Of a DNA stretch of 38,451 nt, positions 6,413 to 12,958 are shown piece after piece; position 1 is the stretch's first letter, and the number at the start of each line of letters is the position of its first letter. The DNA comes from an uncultured Oscillospiraceae bacterium. Lineage in GTDB: Bacteria; Bacillota; Clostridia; Oscillospirales; Acutalibacteraceae. The notes beneath the pieces are model-generated. The model did no database searches, was not told the DNA's origin, and saw only the letters and a program-made list of their open reading frames with translations. Both the position numbers and the translations under genes were made by a program. The stretch is taken from NCBI GenBank assembly GCA_900552115.1, contig URYP01000009.1, positions 1-38,451 on the forward strand, in the 5' to 3' direction.

Positions 6413-8173
6413 CTATTTGCGCAACCGGTCGGCCAGCGCCGGGTCAGGGTCAACATAGGCGGTCTGGTTGGTCGTGTAAATCACCATCCCCGGCTTGGCG
6501 CCGTTTGGTTTTTTGACATATTTCACCGGCGTATAATCCACCGGCACCTGTCGGGAGTCAGCAGCGCGGGAATGCAGCGCCGCCAGGACCGATGCCTGTT
6601 CCAGTGTGCGGGGGGGCGGCTCCTGCCCGCCAGTAACGACGATCACATGCGATCCGGGAATGTTTTTCGTGTGCATCCAAATATCGCCGCCCCGGGCGGT
6701 TTTGGTCGTCAACCGGTCATTTTGCAGGTTGTTGCGTCCCACCAGGATCAGGAACCCGTCATCGGAGACGAATTCCATGGGCTTCAGCGGCGCCGGCGGC
6801 TTTTGCCGCCCGCCCTGCCGGCGCAGGTATCCGCCGGCGGCCAGTTCCTCACGCAACTCACCCAGTTCCCGCACAGACCGGGCGCGGGAGAGAGCATCGA
6901 AGACAGAATCGATATACTGCAATTCCTTTTCACCGGAGGCTATCTGCTCGGCCAGAACCTGCTCGGCCGTCTGCGCCTTGCGGTAATTTTTATAGTATTT
7001 CTGCGCGTTGGCCGCCGCGGACAGCGCCGGGTCGAGCGGCACCCGGATGGGTGCGCAGTCGGGATCAAAATAATTGACCAGTTCCGCTTCCTTGGCGCCC
7101 TTAGGAATGGCGTGCAGATTGGCGTTGATGATATCTCCATACAGGCGGCTCTGATCCCGCTTGCCCGACTGGCTCAGTTCTTCCCTCTGGTGCGCGATCT
7201 TACGGACGATCCGGTCGGACGTGTTGGTGAGCAGGCGCAAGATGTCGTGGGAACGCTGCTTCATCCGTTCGGCCTCGTCCTTTTCAGCGTAAAAGGAATC
7301 GAGCAGGGCAGAGAAGCTGCCGACCTCCTGCCCTATAGCAGCCAGACCGTACTGTGTAATCGGCAGGTAGCTGAAATCCAGCGGCACGCCGCTTTTTGTC
7401 AGCAGGTATGGCACCGCGCCTTCGCCGGTTTCCACCACCGTTTTGACCCGGCCGGCGGCAAACAGCAGCCGGTCGGTCTGCGCATCGCTGAGCTGCGATA
7501 CCGGCGTGTCGGCGCCGCGAGTGGCATAGTGCGACAGTTCCCGGCAGACGAGGGGCGACAGTCCCTGTGAAACGCCCAACAGCGCTTTGGAGAGCGGCCC
7601 GTCCGGGCCGTTTTTAATCGCGGTCAACAAATCCTCTGGCGTCTGAATGGACAGGTCGATCCGGCCGGCAGGCAGGGGCGGCGGGGCGTAGGGAAGTCCC
7701 GGCAGAAGGGGACGCACCGATGACATATCCCAGTCTACCCGTTTGATCGCATCCAGTATTTGTCCGTCCGGCCCCACCAAAATGATATTGCTGTGCCGCC
7801 CCATAATTTCCACGGCCAGGGTCAGCCTTACCGGGTCGCCCAAATCGCTGATGCAGTCAAAATCCAGGTATAGGGCCCGTTCCAGCCCCGGCTGGCGGAT
7901 ATCCGCCAACCGCCCGCCGGTTAACCGTTTACGCAGCAGCATGCAGAACATGGGCGGGGCGGCTGGATTTTCGGGTACGCAGTCCGTTAAATGAACCCGG
8001 GCCGCCCCTACACGGGCGGACAAATACAATTTGTACGTGCCGCCGCGGCCGCGCAGGGCCAACACCAGCTCCTCGCGGGCTGGCTGATGAATCTTATCAA
8101 TCCGTACGTCCTGAGAAAGGGTTTGTAACAGTTCGCGCCGGATACATTGTAAAAATACGCCGTCAAAAGCCAT
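6413..8173 (-). CDS. rqcH: RqcH, NFACT-family ribosome quality control factor
   Basis: RqcH binds stalled 50S subunits and recruits tRNA-Ala to add C-terminal alanine tails that mark stalled peptides for degradation. The 586-residue protein has the NFACT-N domain (MAFDGVFLQCIRREL start, GRHSNIILVGPDGQILDAI, RPLLPGLPYAPPP), a central coiled-coil region at about 270-430, and the NFACT-R domain near 465-570 (GRNNLQNDRLT, DIWMHTKNIPGSHVI, PVDYTPVKYVKKPNGAKPG). At the position of the Asp-Arg pair essential in Bacillus RqcH (D97/R98) the sequence reads E98-R99. It lies 36 bp downstream of Nif3. Older annotations call it fibronectin-binding protein A. Confidence 0.95.
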   Translation of the reverse strand: MAFDGVFLQCIRRELLQTLSQDVRIDKIHQPAREELVLALRGRGGTYKLYLSARVGAARVHLTDCVPENPAAPPMFCMLLRKRLTGGRLADIRQPGLERALYLDFDCISDLGDPVRLTLAVEIMGRHSNIILVGPDGQILDAIKRVDWDMSSVRPLLPGLPYAPPPLPAGRIDLSIQTPEDLLTAIKNGPDGPLSKALLGVSQGLSPLVCRELSHYATRGADTPVSQLSDAQTDRLLFAAGRVKTVVETGEGAVPYLLTKSGVPLDFSYLPITQYGLAAIGQEVGSFSALLDSFYAEKDEAERMKQRSHDILRLLTNTSDRIVRKIAHQREELSQSGKRDQSRLYGDIINANLHAIPKGAKEAELVNYFDPDCAPIRVPLDPALSAAANAQKYYKNYRKAQTAEQVLAEQIASGEKELQYIDSVFDALSRARSVRELGELREELAAGGYLRRQGGRQKPPAPLKPMEFVSDDGFLILVGRNNLQNDRLTTKTARGGDIWMHTKNIPGSHVIVVTGGQEPPPRTLEQASVLAALHSRAADSRQVPVDYTPVKYVKKPNGAKPGMVIYTTNQTAYVDPDPALADRLRK

Positions 8174-8209
8174 AGTCGTCGTTCATCCTTTCTCAGTACA
8201 ATACAACCT

Positions 8210-8971
8210 TTAAAGCCCTGCGGATGGACAAATCGTCGTATAGGGCGGCTGATCCAGAAACGTCATCACGGCCAGTGTGGGAAACGCCGCCGCTGTTTCA
8301 CGGCTCAACACATCGGCAATGCCCGCTTCGGTAAAATAGTGCCCACCATCCAAGGCGGCGACGCCGGCCGCGGCAAACGCCAGCCATTCGTGATGCTTGA
8401 TCTCCCCGGTTAATACCGCGTCAACTCGTTCTGTGAGCGGCAGCAAACAGTCCGCACCGCTGCCACCGCACAAAGCGACGGTGGCAATAGCGGTTTTGCC
8501 GCCTTCAGCCATACGGACGGCGGTGTGCAGCCGCTGAGCCACATGAGCGGCAAATGCGTCCGGCGACAGGGGCACGGGCAGGGAGGCAAACCGACAGAGA
8601 CCGTCGGGAGCCGTGCCGGTGACCGTCCAGCCCAACTGGTTGGCCAGCCGGTCGTTGACACCGCCCGCCGCCTTGTCGAGATTGGTGTGCAGACAGAGCG
8701 CGGCAATGCCATTAGAGGCCAGCCGATAGGGAACGCTGTCCGCGTCCATACGCCGCAGAGGGGAGAAAATCACCGGATGGTGGCTGATGATCAGCTCCGC
8801 CCCCATCCGTTTGGCCTGCTCGACCGCGCCCGGTGTAACGTCCAGTGTGGTGAGTATATGGGTCACCGGCGCGTCGGGACTACCTACTAGCAGGCCGGGG
8901 TTATCCCAGTCCTCCGCGGTATCCAATGGCGCTTTTTGTTCCCAGTAATTCATGATATCCCGTATGTTCAT
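8210..8971 (-). CDS. Nif3-like dinuclear metal center protein (YqfO type)
   Basis: The 253-residue protein belongs to the NIF3/DUF34 family, hexameric proteins with a two-metal site whose reaction is not settled. Family marks include the start MNIRDIMNYWEQKAP, DWDNPGLLVG, LIISHHPVIFSPLRR (metal ligands HH), CLHTNLDKAAGGVNDRLA and EIKHHEWLAFAAAG. An open frame runs upstream to 9604, but that part is only a shadow of trmK. The true start is the ATG at 8971, overlapping the trmK stop as ATGA. The trmK-nif3 pairing is widely conserved in Firmicutes. It lacks the PII-like insert found in the longest YqfO forms. Confidence 0.93.
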   Translation of the reverse strand: MNIRDIMNYWEQKAPLDTAEDWDNPGLLVGSPDAPVTHILTTLDVTPGAVEQAKRMGAELIISHHPVIFSPLRRMDADSVPYRLASNGIAALCLHTNLDKAAGGVNDRLANQLGWTVTGTAPDGLCRFASLPVPLSPDAFAAHVAQRLHTAVRMAEGGKTAIATVALCGGSGADCLLPLTERVDAVLTGEIKHHEWLAFAAAGVAALDGGHYFTEAGIADVLSRETAAAFPTLAVMTFLDQPPYTTICPSAGL

Positions 8972-9624
8972 AAGGATTCCTCCAATTGTCGGATCAGCCG
9001 GGCCAGCCGGTCGGCTTCCTCCGTAAGTCCAGCCAGCCGGCGTCCTTTTTCCTGCTGGTGCAGGCGCCATATTTCCTTTTTTAAAAACGGCTGTCCCGCC
9101 GTACCCAGTGCGCCGCGATACCAGGCAGCCTCGTCGTATACCGGCGGGTCGCCGGTATAAACAGCGGTCATCACCGTATACAGATGCGTCCCGTCCTCCA
9201 CCACGCGTTCCTCCCGGATGGCAAAACCGTGTGTAAGGAGATACCCGCGCAGTTTTTCCGGGCGGGTCATGGGCTGCAGAACCAGGAGATAGCGGGGCGC
9301 GCGCACCCAGGGAGCGGCATCCAGAATCGCCGCGATGGTTTCCCCGCCCATCCCCGCAATGACGATATCGTCGGCTTCGTCCGGAGCCAAACAGGAAAGC
9401 CCGTCTCCCAGCCGGACAGCGATACGATTCTCCAGCCCAGCCGCCTCCGCGTGGCGCCGGGCGGACGCAGCCGGCCCCGGCCGGATATCTGTGGCGATGG
9501 CCGACGGGCAAAGCCCCGCCTGTACCAGATGCAGGGGCAGGTAGGCATGATCGGTGCCGATATCGGCTATCCGGCTGCCAGGCCGCACCATGGACGCGGC
9601 GCACCGCAGGCGTTTATCGAGCAT
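8968..9624 (-). CDS. trmK: tRNA (adenine-22-N1)-methyltransferase
   Basis: TrmK methylates N1 of A22 in tRNAs, using S-adenosylmethionine. The 218-residue protein has the Rossmann SAM-binding motif IADIGTDHAYLPLHLVQAG at about 19-37, then ATDIRPGPAASARRHA, the catalytic-loop region DIVIAGMGGETIAAIL, and LQPMTRPEKLRGYLLTHGF, matching Bacillus YqfN/TrmK. It starts at ATG behind GAAAGGAG. It is followed by Nif3 (4-bp overlap) and rqcH, forming a translation-linked operon. A terminator hairpin lies between its start and the upstream DUF1858 gene. Confidence 0.95.
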   Translation of the reverse strand: MLDKRLRCAASMVRPGSRIADIGTDHAYLPLHLVQAGLCPSAIATDIRPGPAASARRHAEAAGLENRIAVRLGDGLSCLAPDEADDIVIAGMGGETIAAILDAAPWVRAPRYLLVLQPMTRPEKLRGYLLTHGFAIREERVVEDGTHLYTVMTAVYTGDPPVYDEAAWYRGALGTAGQPFLKKEIWRLHQQEKGRRLAGLTEEADRLARLIRQLEESL

Positions 9625-9653
9625 CGTGGACGCTCCTTTCCTGGTAATGCAAC

Positions 9654-9694
9654 AAAAGATTCCCCGCCCACCCGAAGCCGGCGAAGAATCTTTT
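9654..9694 (-). terminator. Intrinsic terminator after the DUF1858 gene
   Basis: AAAAGATTC at 9654-9662 pairs with GAATCTTTT (minus reading; plus 9686-9694), with further CGCC/GGCG pairing inside across a small internal loop. On the minus strand the stem ends in TCTTTTGTT. It separates the DUF1858 gene from trmK. Confidence 0.6.
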
Positions 9695-9707
9695 GGAGAT
9701 AAAAAAC

Positions 9708-9902
9708 CTATTTGCTCATGTGCGCGTTGATTTTGGCGACCAGCTCATCACAGTCCACACCGTGCACCTGACAGGCCTGCTCCAACGATTCTCCGCGGGC
9801 GGAAGGGCAGCCCAGGCAGTGCATGCCCATCTCCAGGAAATACTGCGCGGTGGTTTGGTCCTGATCCAGAATGTCCCCGATCAGCGTGTCTTTTGTAATC
9901 AT
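9708..9902 (-). CDS. DUF1858 small CxxC protein
   Basis: The 64-residue protein MITKDTLIGDILDQDQ... carries the DUF1858 pattern: TAQYFLEMGMHCLGCPSARGESLEQACQVHG, with a CxxC that may form a disulfide or bind a metal ion. Related domains occur as single small proteins or joined to redox proteins; no reaction is established. I chose ATG at 9902 because AAAGGA lies eight bases upstream and the family begins here. Longer in-frame starts at 9911 and 9947 run into the terminator. Being next to rex makes a redox link attractive but unproven. Confidence 0.88.
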   Translation of the reverse strand: MITKDTLIGDILDQDQTTAQYFLEMGMHCLGCPSARGESLEQACQVHGVDCDELVAKINAHMSK

Positions 9903-9920
9903 TTGACTCATCCTTTCTTT

Positions 9921-9951
9921 AAAAAACCGTTGCCATATACGTAGCAACCGG
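9921..9951 (-). terminator. Intrinsic terminator after rex
   Basis: On the minus strand a stem CCG(G)TTGC / GCAACGG with one bulged G is followed directly by TTTTTT. It ends the aconitase-rex transcript. It lies just 19 bp upstream of the DUF1858 start, so that gene would need read-through or a promoter within the hairpin region. Confidence 0.7.
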
Positions 9952-10023
9952 GAAAAGCGCGGTTGGGATTACGCACGGTTATGCAGCGTTTTCCCTTGAT
10001 TAGTATGGAAATTCGGCCCGCGG

Positions 10024-10656
10024 TTATTCCGTTTTGGCCTGATAGGCAAGCGTTAACAGGCTGTCGCCGAGATGAACATTTTCTACGTTTGCCTCCGGAT
10101 AATCGAACGCAATGTCGTAATGGCTGAAATTCCAGAAGCTGTGAATGCCAAGGGTAGTCAGCCGCTTCACCATCGCGGCTGCGGCCTCCTTGGGAATGCA
10201 CAGAATAGCGATAACCGGCTGATGTTCCCGACAGAAATCCTCGAGCTGATCAGTGGGCAGTACGTCCCGTTCCTGTATACGGGTGCCGATGATGGACGGG
10301 GAATCGTCAAAAATGCCTGCCAGATGGATGCCGCGGATATCAAAATTGATATGGTTGGCAATCGCACAGCCCAAATTGCCCGCCCCGATCAGAATCGTAT
10401 CCGCCGGGCGGTCCACACCCAGGATATGGCCGATCTCGCTGTACAGCTGTTCCACCATATACCCGTATCCCTGCTGTCCGAACCCGCCGAAACAGTTGAG
10501 ATCCTGCCGGATCTGGGAGGCTGTCAGGCCCATGCGGGTGGCCAGATCACGGGACGAAATGCGGGTGACGCCGTTCTGCATCAGATCGAACAGAAACCGA
10601 TAATACCGGGGCAGCCGGCGGATAACCGACATGGATATGGATTGATGTTTTGCCAT
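10024..10656 (-). CDS. rex: Redox-sensing transcriptional repressor Rex
   Basis: Rex senses the NADH/NAD+ ratio: it binds its operator when NAD+ is high and lets go when NADH rises. The 210-residue protein has an N-terminal winged helix (ISSRDLATRMGLTASQIRQDLNCFGGFGQQGYGY, about 33-66) and a Rossmann domain (TILIGAGNLGCAIANH) followed by a C-terminal swapped helix. The recognition segment SQIRQDLNCFGGFGQQG is near the family consensus. The gene starts 29 bp after the aconitase stop, so the two should share a transcript. A Rex-like operator in the aconitase promoter suggests autoregulation. Confidence 0.97.
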   Translation of the reverse strand: MAKHQSISMSVIRRLPRYYRFLFDLMQNGVTRISSRDLATRMGLTASQIRQDLNCFGGFGQQGYGYMVEQLYSEIGHILGVDRPADTILIGAGNLGCAIANHINFDIRGIHLAGIFDDSPSIIGTRIQERDVLPTDQLEDFCREHQPVIAILCIPKEAAAAMVKRLTTLGIHSFWNFSHYDIAFDYPEANVENVHLGDSLLTLAYQAKTE

Positions 10657-10685
10657 GGACTGTAAGCCCCTTTTCTGCCGTGAAA

Positions 10686-12623
10686 TCAGTGTTTGTTTTG
10701 CTCGCGGGTGTAATCCAGCAGCCCGCCGGCCAGCAGCATGTCGATCTGGCGCTGGGAAAAACCGGTTTTCAGCGGGATACGGTCGCCGGTTGTGTTGTCC
10801 ACCAGCTCTACCGGTTCACCGTTCGCCAGTTTTTGCCGGATGCCGGGAAGGCTCAGTTCGTCACCGAACGATACCTTGTCGTAGTCGGCCTCGTTTTCAA
10901 AGGTGAGGGGCAAAATGCCGGCGTTAATCAGGTTGGCGACATGGATGCGGGCGAACGATTTAACAACGACCGCTTTGATGCCCAGATACAGGGGCGCCAG
11001 CGCGGCGTGTTCGCGGGAGCTACCCTGTCCGTAGTTGGAACCGCCAATGATAATGCCGGCCCCTTCTTTTTTGCAGCGGGCCGGAAATTCCGGATCGCAG
11101 CGGGTAAAGCAGTGCTCGGAAATGGCGGGGATGTTGGAACGCAGCGGCAGAATTTTGGCGCCGGCCGGCATGATATGGTCGGTGGTGATATTGTCCTCCA
11201 CCTTAAGCAGGACCTTGGCGGTTATGCTCTCGGGCAGGGGAGACGTCTGCGGGAAGGGCTTGATGTTGGGACCGCGCACAATGTCTACACGGTCCATGTC
11301 GGCCTCGTCCGCAGGAGAAATAATCATGTTGTCGTTAATCAGAAAGTGCTCCGGCATGGTCACGGAAACCGGCTCGCCCAGCGTCCGCGGGTCGGTAAAT
11401 ACGCCGGTGAGGGCGGAAGCCGCCGCTGTTTCGGGGCTGACCAGATAAACCTGGCCGTCCGCCGTACCGGAACGGCCCTCAAAATTGCGGTTAAAGGTGC
11501 GCAGGGACACGCCCTTTGAATTGGGGGACTGGCCCATGCCTATGCAGGGACCACAGGCGCATTCCAGAATCCGGGCTCCGGCGGCGATCAGGTCGGCCAG
11601 CGCGCCGTTTTCGGCCAGCATGTTGTAAACCTGTTTGGAACCGGGCGCGATGGACAGGCTCACGTCAGGATGAACGGTCTTGCCTTTCAGGATCGCAGCG
11701 ACCTTCAGCATATCCATCAGCGAAGAGTTGGTGCAGGAGCCGATGCAGCACTGGTCCACTTTCATGGTGCCCAATTCCTCGACGGGCTTGACGTTGTCGG
11801 GCGAATGGGGGCAGGCCGCGAGCGGGCGGAGGGCAGACAGGTCGATTTCCACTACCTCGTCGTAAACCGCGTCCTCGTCGGGGGCCAGCGCCACCCAGTC
11901 CTGTTCCCGGCCCTGCGCCTTCATAAACGCGCGGGTCACATCGTCCGAGGGGAAGATGGAGGTGGAAGCGCCCAGCTCCGCGCCCATGTTGGTGATGGTG
12001 GCGCGTTCCGGCACCGTCAGGGAGGTCACGCCGTCCCCGCCGTATTCAATAATTTTACCCACGCCGCCCTTAACGGACAGGATGCGCAGTACCTCGAGGA
12101 TAATATCCTTAGCCGCCACCCAGGGCTGTAGCTTACCGTGCAGGTTGACCCGCACCATCTTCGGCATGGTGATATAATAAGCGCCGCCGCCCATGGCCAC
12201 GGCCACATCCAGGCCGCCCGCGCCGAACGCCAGCATGCCGATGCCGCCGCCGGTGGGGGTGTGGCTGTCCGACCCGATCAGGGTTTTGCCGGGAATGCCG
12301 AACCGCTCCAGATGCACCTGGTGGCAGATGCCGTTGCCCGGACGGGAAAAATACAGCCCGTGCTTTTTACAGACCGACTGAATGTAGCGATGGTCGTCCG
12401 CGTTTTCAAACCCGGTTTGCAGGGTGTTGTGGTCGATATAGGCAACCGAACGCTCGGTTTTGACACGCGGCACGCCCATGGCTTCAAATTCCAAGTAGGC
12501 CATGGTGCCGGTCGCGTCCTGTGTCAGCGTCTGGTCGATTTTCAATCCGATTTCGCTGCCGGGCGTCATGTCGCCGGACAGCAGGTGGGAAGCAATCAGC
12601 TTCTGTGCGAGAGTGTACCCCAT
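10686..12623 (-). CDS. Aconitate hydratase (short monomeric type)
   Basis: Aconitase interconverts citrate and isocitrate through a [4Fe-4S] cluster. The 645-residue length and the single-chain order fit the putative aconitase subgroup shared by Clostridia and archaea rather than the approximately 900-residue AcnA. Cluster cysteines sit in QCCIGSCTNSS and ECACGPCIGMGQSPNSKG. Substrate motifs include GSDSHTPTGGGIG, TNMGAELGAST and, in the swivel domain, GGSNYGQGSSREHAALAP. It starts at ATG with AGGAGT upstream. The neighbouring rex and the promoter layout imply redox control of citrate flow, probably toward 2-oxoglutarate and glutamate. An isopropylmalate-isomerase role is unlikely since the chain is fused. 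Confidence 0.93.
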   Translation of the reverse strand: MGYTLAQKLIASHLLSGDMTPGSEIGLKIDQTLTQDATGTMAYLEFEAMGVPRVKTERSVAYIDHNTLQTGFENADDHRYIQSVCKKHGLYFSRPGNGICHQVHLERFGIPGKTLIGSDSHTPTGGGIGMLAFGAGGLDVAVAMGGGAYYITMPKMVRVNLHGKLQPWVAAKDIILEVLRILSVKGGVGKIIEYGGDGVTSLTVPERATITNMGAELGASTSIFPSDDVTRAFMKAQGREQDWVALAPDEDAVYDEVVEIDLSALRPLAACPHSPDNVKPVEELGTMKVDQCCIGSCTNSSLMDMLKVAAILKGKTVHPDVSLSIAPGSKQVYNMLAENGALADLIAAGARILECACGPCIGMGQSPNSKGVSLRTFNRNFEGRSGTADGQVYLVSPETAAASALTGVFTDPRTLGEPVSVTMPEHFLINDNMIISPADEADMDRVDIVRGPNIKPFPQTSPLPESITAKVLLKVEDNITTDHIMPAGAKILPLRSNIPAISEHCFTRCDPEFPARCKKEGAGIIIGGSNYGQGSSREHAALAPLYLGIKAVVVKSFARIHVANLINAGILPLTFENEADYDKVSFGDELSLPGIRQKLANGEPVELVDNTTGDRIPLKTGFSQRQIDMLLAGGLLDYTREQNKH

Positions 12624-12644
12624 CTTTAATCAACTCCTGTGTTC

Positions 12645-12665
12645 GTCATAATATGATATTATGAC
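12645..12665 (-). promoter_or_regulatory. 21-bp palindromic operator over the aconitase -10 box
   Basis: GTCATAAT (12645-12652), central ATGAT, and ATTATGAC (12658-12665) make a palindrome that is perfect except for its central base. It covers the -10 box (CATAAT on the minus strand). A repressor bound here would block RNA polymerase. The sequence does not match the Rex consensus; its regulator is unknown to me. Confidence 0.7.
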
Positions 12666-12686
12666 AAACCGACGCGGATTTGTCAA
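12658..12686 (-). promoter_or_regulatory. Aconitase-rex promoter
   Basis: On the minus strand, a perfect -35 TTGACA (plus 12681-12686) is followed by a 17-bp spacer and a -10 CATAAT (plus 12658-12663). The aconitase ATG lies about 35 bp downstream. Confidence 0.75.
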
Positions 12687-12697
12687 TCTTTTAACAC
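12680..12697 (-). promoter_or_regulatory. Candidate Rex operator
   Basis: TTGTCAA-TCTT-TTAACAC matches the clostridial Rex operator pattern TTGTTAA-N4-TTAACAA at 12 of 14 defined positions. It overlaps the -35 box of the aconitase-rex operon, so Rex binding would repress it and close an autoregulatory loop. Confidence 0.6.
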
Positions 12698-12851
12698 ATG
12701 GCATGGCAAAATTTAACCGATTATTCACGAATCCGCTGCGGCTTTACGGCGTGGCTTGGGAGGCTGCCGCACGTGCGCAGTCGATCCGGAAAGGGTCGAA
12801 AAATCCGCGAAAATAGGGCAAAGGAATCGGCTGGAAATCGCCGGCCATGGC

Positions 12852-12880
12852 TTGCACTTGCGCGGGTTATATGATAGAAT
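12852..12880 (+). promoter_or_regulatory. Probable promoter of the activase operon
   Basis: TTGCAC (12852-12857), a 17-bp spacer and TAGAAT (12875-12880) form a plausible sigma-A promoter about 80 bp upstream of the TTG start of the activase gene. Confidence 0.5.
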
Positions 12881-12958
12881 AATAAGAACTGCACGGGAGC
12901 GATTTCCCGACAGCAGGGGCCAGGCAACGGCTGGCCAAAGGAACGGGAGGTCCTGTAT

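Larger units (their letters stand above)
12624..12958. promoter_or_regulatory. Divergent intergenic region between aconitase and the activase genes
   Basis: These 335 bp carry the aconitase promoter with two operators (listed separately) on the left and the activase promoter on the right. Between about 12700 and 12850 I see no convincing gene; an open frame from 12756 has no ribosome binding site and no family resemblance. Confidence 0.6.

Noticed and set aside
8972..9604. N-terminal extension of Nif3 by 211 codons
   Set aside because: This part overlaps trmK in another frame and has low-complexity Arg/Gly/Pro composition; the Nif3 family starts at the ATG at 8971.
12645..12665. Fur/PerR box at the aconitase -10
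   Set aside because: AT-rich palindrome of similar length, but the arms do not fit the 7-1-7 pattern of either regulator well enough.
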